This document shows positions 1 to 9,077 of a stretch of DNA of 64,000 bases, one piece after another. The notes beneath the pieces are model-generated. The model searched no databases. It worked only from the letters and a program-made list of their open reading frames with translations, and was not told the DNA's origin. Location of the stretch: the NCBI RefSeq assembly GCF_020169515.1, contig NZ_JAHMHW010000021.1, positions 1 through 64,000 on the forward strand. Reading direction: 5' to 3'. Source of the stretch: Paenibacillus vietnamensis (GTDB lineage Bacteria > Bacillota > Bacilli > Paenibacillales > Paenibacillaceae). A program made the translations under genes and the position numbers. Numbering within the stretch: the first letter of the stretch is position 1; every line of letters starts with the position of its first letter.

Positions 1-57
1 TAGAGCACCTGACTTTTAATCAGGGTGTCGTAGGTTCGAGTCCTACATGGCTCACCA
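1..57 (+). tRNA. tRNA-Lys (UUU), 5' part outside the window
   Basis: The 3' part of a tRNA is present. The anticodon arm CCTGA-CTTTTAA-TCAGG has anticodon TTT, the T arm reads TAGGTTCGAGTCCTA, and the 3' end is encoded as CCA at 55-57. The acceptor 5' strand and the D arm lie before the window. It is probably the last gene of a tRNA cluster, because a terminator follows within 25 bp. Confidence 0.93.
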
Positions 58-77
58 TTTTTTCAAACAGTCAATTC

Positions 78-107
78 AACCGGCGGCCTTCGGGTCTCCG
101 GTTTTTT
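78..107 (+). terminator. Rho-independent terminator after tRNA-Lys
   Basis: The arms AACCGG and CCGGTT enclose a GC-rich loop and are followed by TTTTTTG. The position directly behind the tRNA fits termination of a tRNA transcript. Confidence 0.75.
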
Positions 108-120
108 GTTGTCTATAAAA

Positions 121-161
121 ACAAGCCGTTTCCTGCACGTTTGCTGCAAGGAACGGCTTGT
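121..161 (-). terminator. Bidirectional terminator hairpin
   Basis: The inverted repeat ACAAGCCGTT / AACGGCTTGT has additional inner pairing (TCCTGCA / TGCAAGGA). It lies 15 bp past the stop of the minus-strand flavin reductase gene and also faces the tRNA cluster, so it can serve both strands. Confidence 0.7.
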
Positions 162-176
162 TTATTTGTAACGGGT

Positions 177-731
177 CTATTTGGGGCTGCGGATAGACAA
201 TTCGTAAATAAGCTCGCCCACGGTATCGCTAAGGCGTTCTTGAAGCTCTTCATTTAGTTCGAAGATGGGATCCTGGTTAGGCTCTTGGGTTCGGTTTATT
301 TGCGAATCGACGGCATACACGCTGCTTACGTAATGCTTGGCGCCCATGGAAGCCAGCACAGGCTTGAGGGAGTAATCGATCGAAAGGAGGTGTGCGATCG
401 TGCCTCCGATGAACAGCGGCGCAATGATTTTACCGTTTAATCCTTTCTGAGGAAGCAGATCGATATAAGCTTTTAATACACCGGTGAATGAAGCTTTGTA
501 GACAGGGCTTGCAATGATGACGGCATCCGCTTGCTCGACTAATGCGTTGGCCTCCAAAATGGCAGGGCTGCCGAACTTGGCATGGACGAGATCCTCGGCT
601 GGAAGCGAAACAACGGTAACCACGCTCGTTTCGTATTGCTGCTCGGCAAGCTTCTGCCGGACGTACCCGATCATTCCGTTAAGACGGGACGACAGGTTTG
701 GGCTTCCGGAAATAATAACGATTTTTGGCAT
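177..731 (-). CDS. NADPH-dependent FMN reductase (SsuE/flavodoxin-like family)
   Basis: A 184-residue flavodoxin-fold protein. The N terminus MPKIVIISGSPNLSSR holds the phosphate-binding GSP-x-SSR loop typical of NADPH:FMN reductases. The segment ASPVYKASFTGVLKAYIDLL (about residues 73-92) matches the second conserved flavin-contact region of SsuE-like enzymes. Such enzymes reduce FMN with NAD(P)H for flavin-dependent monooxygenases, often in sulfonate use, but no monooxygenase or transporter is adjacent here, so the partner is unknown. I chose the ATG at 731: GAGGAG stands 8 nt upstream, whereas the in-frame GTG at 740 would touch the ribosome binding site. It is transcribed alone, and a strong hairpin follows the stop. 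Confidence 0.85.
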   Translation of the reverse strand: MPKIVIISGSPNLSSRLNGMIGYVRQKLAEQQYETSVVTVVSLPAEDLVHAKFGSPAILEANALVEQADAVIIASPVYKASFTGVLKAYIDLLPQKGLNGKIIAPLFIGGTIAHLLSIDYSLKPVLASMGAKHYVSSVYAVDSQINRTQEPNQDPIFELNEELQERLSDTVGELIYELSIRSPK

Positions 732-862
732 GTTGTGCACTCCTCTAATTTTACATTTATATACTGCCCATGATCCGGTCGACGGTTATGATTTGTTTCT
801 TGTATTTTATCGAGATATGGGAACAATGTATACATACAGCTGCCAAAAAAGGAGAATCAGCC

Positions 863-1810
863 ATGACATACATGCTAGCGGCGCTTACCAGCTTTGTGAT
901 CGTATTTGCAGCCGTGCCGCCGCTTCGGAGAACAGCCCTTCGGCTGGGCTTTGTTGACCGGCCGACGTCCAGGAAAATACATAACAAGCCGATTCCTCTT
1001 ATGGGAGGGGCCGCTATTTTTGCCGGTTGCATAGTGACAATGATGATATTCATCGGTATCACGCCGCTGACCATGTCGATCATGACGGGAGGTTTGCTTC
1101 TTGTCGGAATTGGTCTGCTTGATGACGCAGCAAAGTCGAAGGGGAAGGAGTTCCCCATCTGGCCAAGAGTAGTCATTTACTTGGGCGTTTCGGCGATACC
1201 TGCTTTTTTGCAAATTAAAATTGCCGGAATCGCGAATCCGTTAGACGGCGCATTTGTTACGTTTCCCGTCTGGTTCTCGTGGCTTACGACTATGCTTTGG
1301 GTATTCGCCTTAATTAACATGATCAATTTCATCGATGGCGTTGACGGTCTCGCTTCCGGAGTCAGCGCGTTATCGGCTGTTACGATGCTGGTCATCTCGT
1401 TTTTGAAGGATCAGCCGGATACGGCACTGCTTGCGGTAATTGTCGCAGGAGTATCCTTAGGATTTTTGCTGTACAATTTCTATCCGGCAAAAATATTTAT
1501 GGGGGACGCAGGCGCTACCTTTTTGGGATATACGCTGGCTGTCATTGCCGTTGACGGCACGTTCAAAAAAGCAACGTCGATTACATTGCTCGTACCGCTA
1601 TTGGCGCTTGGGCTGCCGATTCTGGACACGGCGATCGTTATGCTGAGACGGCTGTTAAGCGGCAAAGGGCTGCATCGGGCGGACAAACTGCATACGCATC
1701 ATATTTTGATGAAATGGGGGCTTAGTCAGGTTCAAACGGTATCGTTTATGTACCTCATCGCGGCGCTGTTTGCTCTTCTCTCCATCATCCTTTTGCTGGC
1801 GATAGGCTGA
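863..1810 (+). CDS. tagO: Undecaprenyl-phosphate N-acetylglucosaminyl 1-phosphate transferase (TagO/WecA/MraY superfamily)
   Basis: A 315-residue multi-pass membrane protein that would transfer a HexNAc-1-phosphate from a UDP-sugar to undecaprenyl phosphate, the first lipid-linked step of wall teichoic acid or other surface glycans. Visible family signatures are the cytoplasmic aspartate pair LLDDAAKSKGKEFP (about residue 80), NFIDGVDGLASG (about 155), GDAGATFLGY (about 214) and the late basic/His motif HRADKLHTHHILMKWG, which separates TagO/WecA from MraY. RBS AGGAG precedes the ATG at 863, and upstream in-frame codons lack one. TagO of Bacillus subtilis is slightly longer (358 residues). 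No teichoic acid polymerase genes adjoin it, so the glycan served cannot be stated. Confidence 0.87.
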   Translation: MTYMLAALTSFVIVFAAVPPLRRTALRLGFVDRPTSRKIHNKPIPLMGGAAIFAGCIVTMMIFIGITPLTMSIMTGGLLLVGIGLLDDAAKSKGKEFPIWPRVVIYLGVSAIPAFLQIKIAGIANPLDGAFVTFPVWFSWLTTMLWVFALINMINFIDGVDGLASGVSALSAVTMLVISFLKDQPDTALLAVIVAGVSLGFLLYNFYPAKIFMGDAGATFLGYTLAVIAVDGTFKKATSITLLVPLLALGLPILDTAIVMLRRLLSGKGLHRADKLHTHHILMKWGLSQVQTVSFMYLIAALFALLSIILLLAIG

Positions 1811-1910
1811 ATTAGACAAGCGCTTGTGGTACAATGGCGAAAAAAAGCGTTTTTTCATCATGGCGAGTGATAGCCTTCCTCGGGCGCTTGTGGAGATAGG
1901 AGATAAAAAA

Positions 1911-3050
1911 ATGAGCAAGACAGACTGGTTAAAGCCGCTGCAGCACATTTTGAAATGTCCGGTGCATGTCGTTTCGAAATCGAGAATGGAATGGAATGAG
2001 CTCCTTAAAGAAGCCGATTCAGTTTGGCTTGGTGACGCGAGGGATGGAATGCCGGAGGGCCAGCGCGTCGAAAAAGAGGGAAAGATCTGGTTTGCGGCAA
2101 GCTGCAACGATTCATCGGTTGAACTGATTGAAATTGAAAATGCCGCCTTGCAGGCCTCCGAAAAGGATCTGATCAGCTGGACTCTTCAAATCGGAAAAGG
2201 CAGGCTCGTGCCGGAGAGCACGTCTTCCCTGTCGGAGACGGAGAAAAACGCTCTGAAGCTGAGCGAATGGATCCAGAAGCAGCTGGAATCGGACGAGCCC
2301 GCTTATTCGCTTCCGGATCACTTGACCTCGGGAAGCCGCTTATATAACGAGATGATTCCGTTTCTGCTCGTAACCGAGCAGGTAAATACGAAGCAGACTG
2401 CTTTCACGGAGCTGGAGAAGCTGCTCAGGTCTTTCATGTCGGAGGATGTCGTACTCATTCCGCTCAAAAGCCAGGAATGGCTCATATGGGGTTCGGCAGC
2501 ACTGCTGAAGGACGAAGACTCCGAAGCGCTGGAAGAGCAGGAGGAAGAATCGATCGAGGACAGCCTTGCCTCCATATGCCTGGGACTTCATGAAATGCTT
2601 GCAAGCGAATGGATCGGCGAATGCCATTTGGCGGTTGCGCACCCGGCCGTACCGGCCAAAGCGCTTGTGGAGACGACCATCTTGCTGCGCGAAACGGTGA
2701 ATTTGGGACGGAAGTTTCATATCGGGACGAACATCCATTTACCATGGATGCTGCAGCTGGAGCGGCTGCTTAACGCCATTCCGGAAGCGCAGCGAGCCAA
2801 ATATTTGGAGCAATCAATGAAACGGGCCGACTTGTTCGTCGAGTCGGAAATGCTGAGCACGATTGAAACTTTTTTTGCCTTGGATTGTAACGTAAGCGAA
2901 ACGGCCAAGAAATTATATATTCATCGGAACACCTTGTTATATCGTCTAGATAAGCTGAAACAGGAGACCGGACTGGATGTTCGACAATTCCGCGACGCGG
3001 TTTTGGCGAAAATTATATTGCTATTGTATAAAGTTACGAAAAGAAATTAG
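1911..3050 (+). CDS. PucR/CdaR-family transcriptional regulator
   Basis: A 379-residue protein. The C-terminal ~65 residues form the PucR-type helix-turn-helix: TIETFFALDCNVSETAKKLY followed by IHRNTLLYRLDKLKQETGLD. This is the conserved module of the CdaR/PucR regulators of sugar-acid and purine catabolism. The middle (about residues 130-290) resembles the GGDEF-like sensory region of that family but with no identifiable ligand motif. I chose the start at 1911 because TAGGAG lies 8 nt before it; an in-frame ATG at 1860 has no good RBS. The next gene encodes a sugar-ABC ATPase, which suggests but does not prove that the target is carbohydrate transport. Confidence 0.8.
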   Translation: MSKTDWLKPLQHILKCPVHVVSKSRMEWNELLKEADSVWLGDARDGMPEGQRVEKEGKIWFAASCNDSSVELIEIENAALQASEKDLISWTLQIGKGRLVPESTSSLSETEKNALKLSEWIQKQLESDEPAYSLPDHLTSGSRLYNEMIPFLLVTEQVNTKQTAFTELEKLLRSFMSEDVVLIPLKSQEWLIWGSAALLKDEDSEALEEQEEESIEDSLASICLGLHEMLASEWIGECHLAVAHPAVPAKALVETTILLRETVNLGRKFHIGTNIHLPWMLQLERLLNAIPEAQRAKYLEQSMKRADLFVESEMLSTIETFFALDCNVSETAKKLYIHRNTLLYRLDKLKQETGLDVRQFRDAVLAKIILLLYKVTKRN

Positions 3051-3071
3051 TTTTTTTGTATAGTATGTGCA

Positions 3072-3100
3072 TAGTCACAATTCTCTCTCTGGGATAAGAT
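3072..3100 (+). promoter_or_regulatory. Candidate sigma-A promoter for the MsmX-type ATPase
   Basis: TAGTCA, a 17-bp spacer and TAAGAT lie 40 bp before the start codon. The match is moderate (4/6 and 5/6 to consensus). Confidence 0.4.
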
Positions 3101-3140
3101 ATAGGCATATCGAAATTTCTTTCTTAGGGGGAAAATTATC

Positions 3141-4262
3141 ATGGCAGGCGTACGTTTAGAAGGCATTTACAAAAGATACCCAGGTTCTGACAAAGCATCG
3201 GTTACTGACGTTAACCTAGATATTAAGGACAAAGAGTTTCTCGTACTGGTCGGACCATCCGGTTGCGGTAAATCGACAACTCTTCGTATGATTGCAGGTC
3301 TTGAAGAAATTTCCGAAGGCAAGCTGTTTATCGGCGACCGTCTTGTAAACGACGTAGCCCCTAAAGACCGCGACATCGCGATGGTATTCCAATCCTACGC
3401 GTTGTACCCGCACATGAACGTATACCAAAATATGGCTTTCGGCCTTAAACTTCGTAAATTCAAAAAAGCAGACATCGACAAACGCGTTCGTGAAGCTGCT
3501 AAAATTCTTGATATCGAGCATTTGCTCGACCGTAAACCAAAAGCTCTTTCCGGCGGTCAACGTCAACGTGTCGCATTGGGACGCGCAATCGTACGTGAGC
3601 CGCAAGTTTTCTTGATGGATGAGCCGCTCTCCAACTTGGACGCTAAACTTCGTGGTCAAATGCGTGCGGAAATCAGCAAGCTGACTAAACGTCTTGAAAC
3701 GACTACTATCTACGTAACGCATGACCAAATCGAAGCAATGACGATGGGCGACCGTATCGTAGTTATGAAAGACGGTTTTATTCAACAAACGGCTTCTCCG
3801 GAAGAGCTTTACAACCACCCGGTGAACATTTTCGTAGCAGGCTTCATCGGCGCTCCTTCGATGAACTTCATCAACGGTTCCCTTGTAGAGCAAGGCGGAG
3901 CGCTTCGCTTCAAATCAAGCGGCGTAGACGTTGTAGTTCCTGAAGGCAAAGCGGCAACGCTTCGTTCGAAAGGCTACATTGGCAAAGAAGTGATCATGGG
4001 CGTTCGTCCTGAGGATCTTCACGAAGAGCCGGTATTCCTGGAAGCTTCCCCGCAAACGATCGTTAACGCCAACGTTGAGGTTGCTGAGAACCTTGGTCAC
4101 GAAATGTACCTGTACCTGAACGGTATCGGCAACGATACGGTAATCGCACGTGTAGACGGACGTTCCGGCGTACGCGACGGCGTAACTGTTAAGCTTGCGA
4201 TCGACATGAACAAAATTCATTTGTTTGACAAAGAATCCGAATTGAACATCTTCGAAAACTAA
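3141..4262 (+). CDS. msmX: Multi-sugar ABC transporter ATP-binding protein (MsmX/UgpC type)
   Basis: A 373-residue ABC ATPase. The nucleotide-binding domain carries Walker A GPSGCGKST (about 37-45), Q-loop VFQSYALYPHMNV, signature LSGGQRQRVALGRAI (about 135-149), Walker B VFLMDEPLSN and the H-loop YVTHDQIEAM. A C-terminal MalK-like regulatory OB region follows from about residue 235. No permease or solute-binding gene is nearby, which is normal for MsmX, a shared ATPase that energises several CUT1 sugar importers. Its codon use (CGT, GGC, AAA, GAA) is strongly biased like that of gap and eno, which implies high expression. A clear terminator follows. Confidence 0.92.
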   Translation: MAGVRLEGIYKRYPGSDKASVTDVNLDIKDKEFLVLVGPSGCGKSTTLRMIAGLEEISEGKLFIGDRLVNDVAPKDRDIAMVFQSYALYPHMNVYQNMAFGLKLRKFKKADIDKRVREAAKILDIEHLLDRKPKALSGGQRQRVALGRAIVREPQVFLMDEPLSNLDAKLRGQMRAEISKLTKRLETTTIYVTHDQIEAMTMGDRIVVMKDGFIQQTASPEELYNHPVNIFVAGFIGAPSMNFINGSLVEQGGALRFKSSGVDVVVPEGKAATLRSKGYIGKEVIMGVRPEDLHEEPVFLEASPQTIVNANVEVAENLGHEMYLYLNGIGNDTVIARVDGRSGVRDGVTVKLAIDMNKIHLFDKESELNIFEN

Positions 4263-4274
4263 GATGTCGATAAA

Positions 4275-4305
4275 GGGCCTCCGGCTTAGCCGGAGGTTCT
4301 TTTTT
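4275..4305 (+). terminator. Rho-independent terminator
   Basis: CCTCCGGC-TTA-GCCGGAGG forms a perfect 8-bp stem followed by TTCTTTTTTA, 15 bp after the ABC ATPase stop codon. Confidence 0.93.
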
Positions 4306-4391
4306 ATGCATTGGCAGAAAACTGAATGATGCGCTAGGGCTTCTCAATGAGGAATGAATGACTAAGCATACATACTTTTATGACTTCGGCT

Positions 4392-4420
4392 TTGCCGTGC
4401 AAACGCGAGTCTGTTATGAT
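4392..4420 (+). promoter_or_regulatory. Candidate sigma-A promoter of the hprK operon
   Basis: TTGCCG, a 17-bp spacer and TATGAT lie about 62 bp before hprK. Nothing else explains the region between the preceding terminator and hprK. Confidence 0.55.
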
Positions 4421-4482
4421 GAAGACAATGGAAGCAGACTTACATACATAAAAGAGCAGCTGCTATATGAGGGAGGCCTACG

Positions 4483-5421
4483 ATGCCGAAGAAAGTGAAA
4501 GTGTCCGAGCTCATCCGGCAATTTCAGCTAGAGATTATTGCGGGTGAAGACGGACTGAAGCGTGCGATTACCGTAGACGATTTATACCGGCCCGGGCTTG
4601 AGATGGCTGGTTATTTCCACTATCATCCGAGCGAGCGGATTCAGCTGCTCGGCCGGACCGAGATTTCGTTCCTGGACATGCTGGACAGCGAGGAACGGAA
4701 GGATCGCATGTCGCGGCTTTGCAACGAAGATACGCCGTGCATTATTTTGACGAGAGGGCTGGAGGCGCCGCAGGAGCTGATCGACCAGTCCAATGCGACG
4801 AATATACCGGTGCTGCGGAGCCAGACGGCTACGACGATTTTATCGAGCAGAATTACCGATTTCCTGGAGCAAAAGCTGGCGCCGACGGCAACAATCCACG
4901 GCGTTTTGGTCGACGTATATGGCGTCGGAATGCTAATTACCGGAGGCAGCGGCATCGGTAAAAGCGAAACCGCTCTCGAGCTGGTTAAGCGCGGCCACCG
5001 GCTGGTTGCCGACGATGCGGTTGAAATCCGCCAGACGTCGGACGGACAGCTGCACGGCAGCGCACCCGAGCTGATCCGGCACCTGCTTGAGATTCGCGGA
5101 CTTGGCATCATCAACGTCATGACCTTGTTCGGCGCGGGCGCTGTGCGGACTCAGAAGCGGATCGGGCTTGTCATTAAGCTGGAAAATTGGCAGCAGGACA
5201 AGCAGTATGACCGTCTAGGGCTTGACGAGGAGACGACGCGCATTATCGATACGGATATTCCGCTTGTTACGGTGCCTGTTCGTCCCGGACGAAACCTTGC
5301 AGTTATTATAGAAGTGGGAGCGATGAACTTCCGCCTGAAACGGATGGGCTACAACGCGGCGCTTCAATTTACGAACAAGCTGACAGAAACAATTGCTGAC
5401 GATATGGATGATTACGATTGA
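4483..5421 (+). CDS. hprK: HPr kinase/phosphorylase
   Basis: A 312-residue bifunctional enzyme that phosphorylates and dephosphorylates Ser46 of HPr/Crh and so sets CcpA-dependent carbon catabolite repression. The N-terminal half is the MurE-like domain. The C-terminal half has Walker [14 protein letters not shown] (about 152-164), the adjacent aspartate DDAVEI, and the family signature [19 protein letters not shown] (about 204-222). Length equals the Bacillus enzyme. RBS GGGAGG lies 8 nt before ATG. It starts an operon with lgt and ppaX, the arrangement seen in B. subtilis. Its substrate, an HPr with both His15 and Ser46, is encoded in this window at 22980. Confidence 0.97.
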   Translation: MPKKVKVSELIRQFQLEIIAGEDGLKRAITVDDLYRPGLEMAGYFHYHPSERIQLLGRTEISFLDMLDSEERKDRMSRLCNEDTPCIILTRGLEAPQELIDQSNATNIPVLRSQTATTILSSRITDFLEQKLAPTATIHGVLVDVYGVGMLITGGSGIGKSETALELVKRGHRLVADDAVEIRQTSDGQLHGSAPELIRHLLEIRGLGIINVMTLFGAGAVRTQKRIGLVIKLENWQQDKQYDRLGLDEETTRIIDTDIPLVTVPVRPGRNLAVIIEVGAMNFRLKRMGYNAALQFTNKLTETIADDMDDYD

Positions 5422-5441
5422 TCGAAAAGGGGATATAGAAC

Positions 5442-6467
5442 ATGACGACATTAGCGTTAAATCCCATTGCCTTCAAGCTCGGATCCATTGAGGTACATTG
5501 GTATGGGATTATTCTGGGAACCGCTGCTTTGGTCGGCTTGCTGCTGGCGGTGCAGGAAGGGAAGCGGTTCGGGATCAAGCCGGATTTTTTCATGGACCTG
5601 CTTCTGCTAGGCGTTCCTTCCGCCGTTATCGGAGCGCGAATTTATTATGTGGCGTTCAAATGGGAAGATTATAAAGGCAACCTGCTGGATGTATTCAAAA
5701 TTTGGGAAGGCGGCATCGCCATCTACGGTGCGCTAATCGGTGCCTTCATATGCGGCTTTTTCTATTTCCGCTACAAGGGTTATAATTTCTGGCGGATCGC
5801 CGATATTTGCGCGCCGTCGTTACTTGCCGGTCAAATGATCGGACGCTGGGGCAACTTTATGAACCAGGAAGCTTACGGCGGTCCGGTAAGCGAAGATTTT
5901 TTGCGGAACACGCTGCATATCCCCGCTTTTATCGTTGACAACATGTTTATTGCGGATGCCGCGTTCCCTGAGGGCGCATTCCGTCATCCGGCGTTTCTGT
6001 ACGAATCGCTGTGGAGTCTGGTGGGCATCGGAGTATTGTTCGCGCTTCGCCGCCAACGGTTTTTGCGCGCGGGCGAGCTGGTAGCCTCTTATTTCATCTG
6101 GTATTCAATCGGCCGCTTCTTTATTGAAGCTTTGCGCATCGACAGTTTGGCCTTTATCGGCCCGGGCTGGCTGGCATCGCTAGTCAATGCATTATGGACG
6201 CCGATGGGAACCGTATTCGAGCAAGGGTATTTGGATCCGTCATACGGCAACGTTCGGATCTCGCAGGTATTGGCACTCGTATTGATTCTGGCGGCTATTG
6301 TTTTCATCGTCATCCGGCGCACGACGGGGCTTGCTTCGGCGTATTACCGCGATCCGGTCGTCTCCAGCAAGCCGGAGAAAAACGACGGAGCGGGCGGAGC
6401 CATGAAGGAAATCGAGGAAGCGGCTGAGGATTTGGACGAGGATGTAAGCAGCCGCGCGAAAGAGTAA
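5442..6467 (+). CDS. lgt: Prolipoprotein diacylglyceryl transferase
   Basis: A 341-residue polytopic membrane enzyme that moves diacylglycerol from phosphatidylglycerol onto the lipobox cysteine of prolipoproteins. The Lgt signature GRWGNFMNQEAYGG is at about residues 133-146, and the HWYGII and GGIAIYGALIGAF segments are also typical. RBS AAGGGG precedes the start, 20 bp after hprK. It is longer than the usual ~270-residue protein because of an acidic cytoplasmic tail from about residue 300 (EKNDGAGGAMKEIEEAAEDL), whose role is unknown. Confidence 0.96.
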   Translation: MTTLALNPIAFKLGSIEVHWYGIILGTAALVGLLLAVQEGKRFGIKPDFFMDLLLLGVPSAVIGARIYYVAFKWEDYKGNLLDVFKIWEGGIAIYGALIGAFICGFFYFRYKGYNFWRIADICAPSLLAGQMIGRWGNFMNQEAYGGPVSEDFLRNTLHIPAFIVDNMFIADAAFPEGAFRHPAFLYESLWSLVGIGVLFALRRQRFLRAGELVASYFIWYSIGRFFIEALRIDSLAFIGPGWLASLVNALWTPMGTVFEQGYLDPSYGNVRISQVLALVLILAAIVFIVIRRTTGLASAYYRDPVVSSKPEKNDGAGGAMKEIEEAAEDLDEDVSSRAKE

Positions 6468-6483
6468 TGCAGGAGGGAATACA

Positions 6484-7149
6484 ATGACGAGCAATGTTAA
6501 AACGATGCTGTTCGACCTGGACGGCACCATACTCGACACTAATGAGCTAATTATTCGCTCGTTCATCGAATCGCTGAAGGGATTTGTGCCCGAGGACTTC
6601 GGAAGAGAGCACATCATACCAAGCATGGGCAACACGCTCGTAGATCAGATGAAGCTGTTCTCCGGGCTGGAGGATGTCACTTCTCTCGTTGCGGCTTACC
6701 GGGAAGTAAATCTCAGGCTGCACGACGAGTATGTCAAATCTTTTGATTACGTCAACGAAGTGATCGCAAAGCTGCATGCGCATGGCATTCAAATCGGCGT
6801 CGTTACGACCAAGATGCGCCTGACGACGGAGCGCGGGCTGAAGTTTGTCGGTTTGTACGATTACATCGATGCGATTGTTACGATTGATGATGTTGTTAAT
6901 CCGAAGCCGCATGCCGAGCCTGTCAGCAAAGCTATCGCTATGCTGGGCGCGGATCCGGGATCGACCATTATGGTGGGCGACAGCGTCGTCGATATCCAGT
7001 CCGCCGTAAACGCGGGAGCCATTTCGGTGGGCGTAGCCTGGTCGCTGAAAGGCGAACAGCTGCTGAAGTCTGCGGGAGCGCATCATATCATTTACGATAT
7101 GCGCGATTTGTATGCTTTTATCGGATTGGAGCGGGAGTCGTTTGCGTAA
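6484..7149 (+). CDS. ppaX: Pyrophosphatase PpaX (HAD family)
   Basis: A 221-residue HAD-superfamily hydrolase. Motif I is FDLDGTILDT (residues 10-19), motif II is VVTTKM, and the motif III/IV region is NPKPHAEPVSKAI followed by GDSVVDIQSAVNAG. In B. subtilis the orthologue downstream of hprK and lgt hydrolyses the pyrophosphate made by the HPr(Ser-P) phosphorylase reaction, so the operon links signal reset with by-product removal. RBS AGGAGG lies 7 nt before ATG, and 16 bp separate it from lgt. Confidence 0.92.
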   Translation: MTSNVKTMLFDLDGTILDTNELIIRSFIESLKGFVPEDFGREHIIPSMGNTLVDQMKLFSGLEDVTSLVAAYREVNLRLHDEYVKSFDYVNEVIAKLHAHGIQIGVVTTKMRLTTERGLKFVGLYDYIDAIVTIDDVVNPKPHAEPVSKAIAMLGADPGSTIMVGDSVVDIQSAVNAGAISVGVAWSLKGEQLLKSAGAHHIIYDMRDLYAFIGLERESFA

Positions 7150-7675
7150 GGTTGAACGGTATCCGGTGACGGGACCGAACGCCCTTTGGCAGGTTTATTC
7201 GACCGTAAGCCGGGTGAAATCGGTACGGAATTTTATTTTCATCCAGCTGGCGCGGTATTGCCCGGTACTACCGCTCAAAAATTGGATATACCGCCGGATT
7301 CTCGGCATGAAGGTAGGGAAGCATACGGCTTTCGCGCTGATGGTGATGGTCGATGTGTTTTTCCCCGAGCGGATATCGGTTGGCCATAATTCGATCATCG
7401 GATATAACACGACGATTTTGACGCATGAGTATTTAATTGAGGAGTACAGGCTCGGGGATGTCAAAATCGGGTCGCATGTCATGATCGGGGCGAATACGAC
7501 GATTTTGCCCGGCGTGACGATCGGCGATCATGCGGTCGTGGCTGCAGGCTCGCTCGTCCATAAGGACGTGCCGGCCTACGCGTTTGTGGGAGGCAATCCG
7601 ATGCGGGAAATCCGGCGCGGCGATGCCGTTGTATCGCCCGATCTGGACGAGCAGACACGCAATATCATTAATTAA
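7142..7675 (+). CDS. Acyltransferase, left-handed beta-helix hexapeptide family (YvoF-like)
   Basis: A 177-residue protein with hexapeptide-repeat organisation in its second half (VKIGSHVMIGANTTILPGV, then TIGDHAVVAAGSLV, then a loop ending in GNPMREIR), the trimeric fold of serine or galactoside O-acetyltransferases. The catalytic-type histidine and the acyl acceptor are not identifiable with certainty. I chose the TTG at 7142 because GGAGCGGGAG precedes it and the gene then overlaps the ppaX stop by 8 bp, as expected for translational coupling. An ATG at 7112 in frame lies deep inside ppaX. The same neighbour (yvoF) follows ppaX in B. subtilis. A terminator follows. Confidence 0.8.
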   Translation: MRKVERYPVTGPNALWQVYSTVSRVKSVRNFIFIQLARYCPVLPLKNWIYRRILGMKVGKHTAFALMVMVDVFFPERISVGHNSIIGYNTTILTHEYLIEEYRLGDVKIGSHVMIGANTTILPGVTIGDHAVVAAGSLVHKDVPAYAFVGGNPMREIRRGDAVVSPDLDEQTRNIIN

Positions 7676-7683
7676 ATAATGGG

Positions 7684-7737
7684 AAAAGTCTCATTCGATG
7701 GCCGATTAAGGCTATTGGAATGGGGCTTTCTTTTTTG
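7684..7737 (+). terminator. Terminator of the hprK operon
   Basis: An imperfect long stem (AAAGTCTCATTC... pairing with ...GGAATGGGGCTTT) is followed by CTTTTTT. It lies just after the acyltransferase stop. Confidence 0.75.
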
Positions 7738-7757
7738 CCCTGGGCACGGCCGTTCTC

Positions 7758-7787
7758 TTGACTAAAACTCGAATTTCGTGATATTAT
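7758..7787 (+). promoter_or_regulatory. Candidate promoter of the histidine operon
   Basis: TTGACT, an 18-bp spacer and TATTAT lie 79 bp before hisZ. The leader that follows contains the palindrome at 7830-7847. Confidence 0.55.
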
Positions 7788-7829
7788 TACGACTAATTCT
7801 TTAATTTGTTAGTATGGTAACATGGTAGC

Positions 7830-7847
7830 ACTTTAATATACTAAAGT
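7830..7847 (+). promoter_or_regulatory. Palindrome in the his leader, possible operator
   Basis: ACTTTA-ATATAC-TAAAGT is an inverted repeat with 6-bp arms, and a second TTAGTAT half-site stands 20 bp upstream. It sits downstream of the candidate promoter and 18 bp before hisZ, a suitable place for a repressor. No T-box specifier structure was recognised. Function is inferred from position only. Confidence 0.3.
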
Positions 7848-7865
7848 AACCGAAGGTGATAACGG

Positions 7866-9077
7866 ATGTCTAAACCGAAAGTATTTGAGAAGCCGATAGG
7901 CGTTAAAGATTATTTGCCGGGTGCAGTAGCGAAGCTGCGCCATATCGAACGTCAGGTGCTCGCTTGCATGCAAGGCTGGGGCTACGAGCAGATCATGACG
8001 CCGACGATGGAATTTTACGATACGGTAGGCGTAGCGAGCGCAACGTCCGACCAGAAGCTGTTTAAGCTGCTTAACAACCGTGGCACGACGCTCGTGCTTC
8101 GTTCCGATATGACCGCCCCGATTGCACGCGTAGTATCCTCTTTGTTGAAGCAGTCGGATTTTCCGCAGCGCTTGTCTTATCATTCCAATGTGTTCCGGGC
8201 GATTGAGGAGGAAGCGGGCCGCGAGGCGGAATTTTTCCAGACGGGCGTTGAGCTGGTAGGCGATTCGTCGGCCGAGGCGGATGCGGAGGTTGTGGCGCTT
8301 GCGATCGCCTCGCTTAAGGCGGCAGGCGTGGAACGCTTCAAAATTGCGATCGGGCACGTAGGCTTCCTGAACGGCTTGCTGGAAGAGACGCTTCCGGGAC
8401 GTACAGACGCACAAGAGCAGCTGAAAAGCTGCCTGCTCGGCCGCGATTATGTCGGCTTCCGCCAGCAGTTGCGCGAGCTTGCGCTTGAGGAGCCGGTACA
8501 GCGCGAGCTGGAGGGGATTTTACGTTTGCGCGGCGGACAGGAAATTTGCGATCAGGCGCTGCAGCTGAGCGCCGATGCGACGGCTCAGGCGTCTATCCGC
8601 CATCTGTGCGAAATTTGGGATGTACTGAAGGCTTACGGAGTAAGCGAGTATGTGCTGATCGATCTGACGATGATCGGGGATTTTTCCTATTATACGGGGA
8701 TGACTTTTGAAGGATATGCGGCGGATCTCGGCTTCCCTGTCGTGAGCGGCGGGCGGTACGATAATCTGCTTGCGCAGTTCGGCCGGCCGGCGCCTGCGAC
8801 GGGTTTTGCGCTGAAGACGACCCGCGTATTGGAGCTGCTCGGCGATGCGGAGGAGACGGCAGCGGAGCGTACGCTCGTGCTGTACGATGCCTCTGGCCGG
8901 TCGGCGGCGCTTGCGAAGGCGCAGCAGCTGCGGGCTGAGGGCGTCAGCGTCGTGACGGAGCGGGTAGCGGATTGGAGTGCGGCGGTTGCCGCTGCAGGAG
9001 AAAGGTCACCGTTCACGCATAAAGGCGTGAGCTACACGACATTGCTAACGTATACGGAAGGAGGCGGCGTTCGATGA
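7866..9077 (+). CDS. hisZ: ATP phosphoribosyltransferase regulatory subunit
   Basis: A 403-residue HisRS-like paralogue without tRNA-charging function; it forms a hetero-octamer with short HisG. Class II synthetase features are present: GVKDYLPG near the N terminus, motif 2-like [15 protein letters not shown], and [12 protein letters not shown] near the end. The C-terminal anticodon-binding domain of true HisRS is reduced, as usual in HisZ. It is the first gene of the histidine operon, with RBS GAAGGTGA. It overlaps hisG by 4 bp (ATGA). Confidence 0.93.
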   Translation: MSKPKVFEKPIGVKDYLPGAVAKLRHIERQVLACMQGWGYEQIMTPTMEFYDTVGVASATSDQKLFKLLNNRGTTLVLRSDMTAPIARVVSSLLKQSDFPQRLSYHSNVFRAIEEEAGREAEFFQTGVELVGDSSAEADAEVVALAIASLKAAGVERFKIAIGHVGFLNGLLEETLPGRTDAQEQLKSCLLGRDYVGFRQQLRELALEEPVQRELEGILRLRGGQEICDQALQLSADATAQASIRHLCEIWDVLKAYGVSEYVLIDLTMIGDFSYYTGMTFEGYAADLGFPVVSGGRYDNLLAQFGRPAPATGFALKTTRVLELLGDAEETAAERTLVLYDASGRSAALAKAQQLRAEGVSVVTERVADWSAAVAAAGERSPFTHKGVSYTTLLTYTEGGGVR

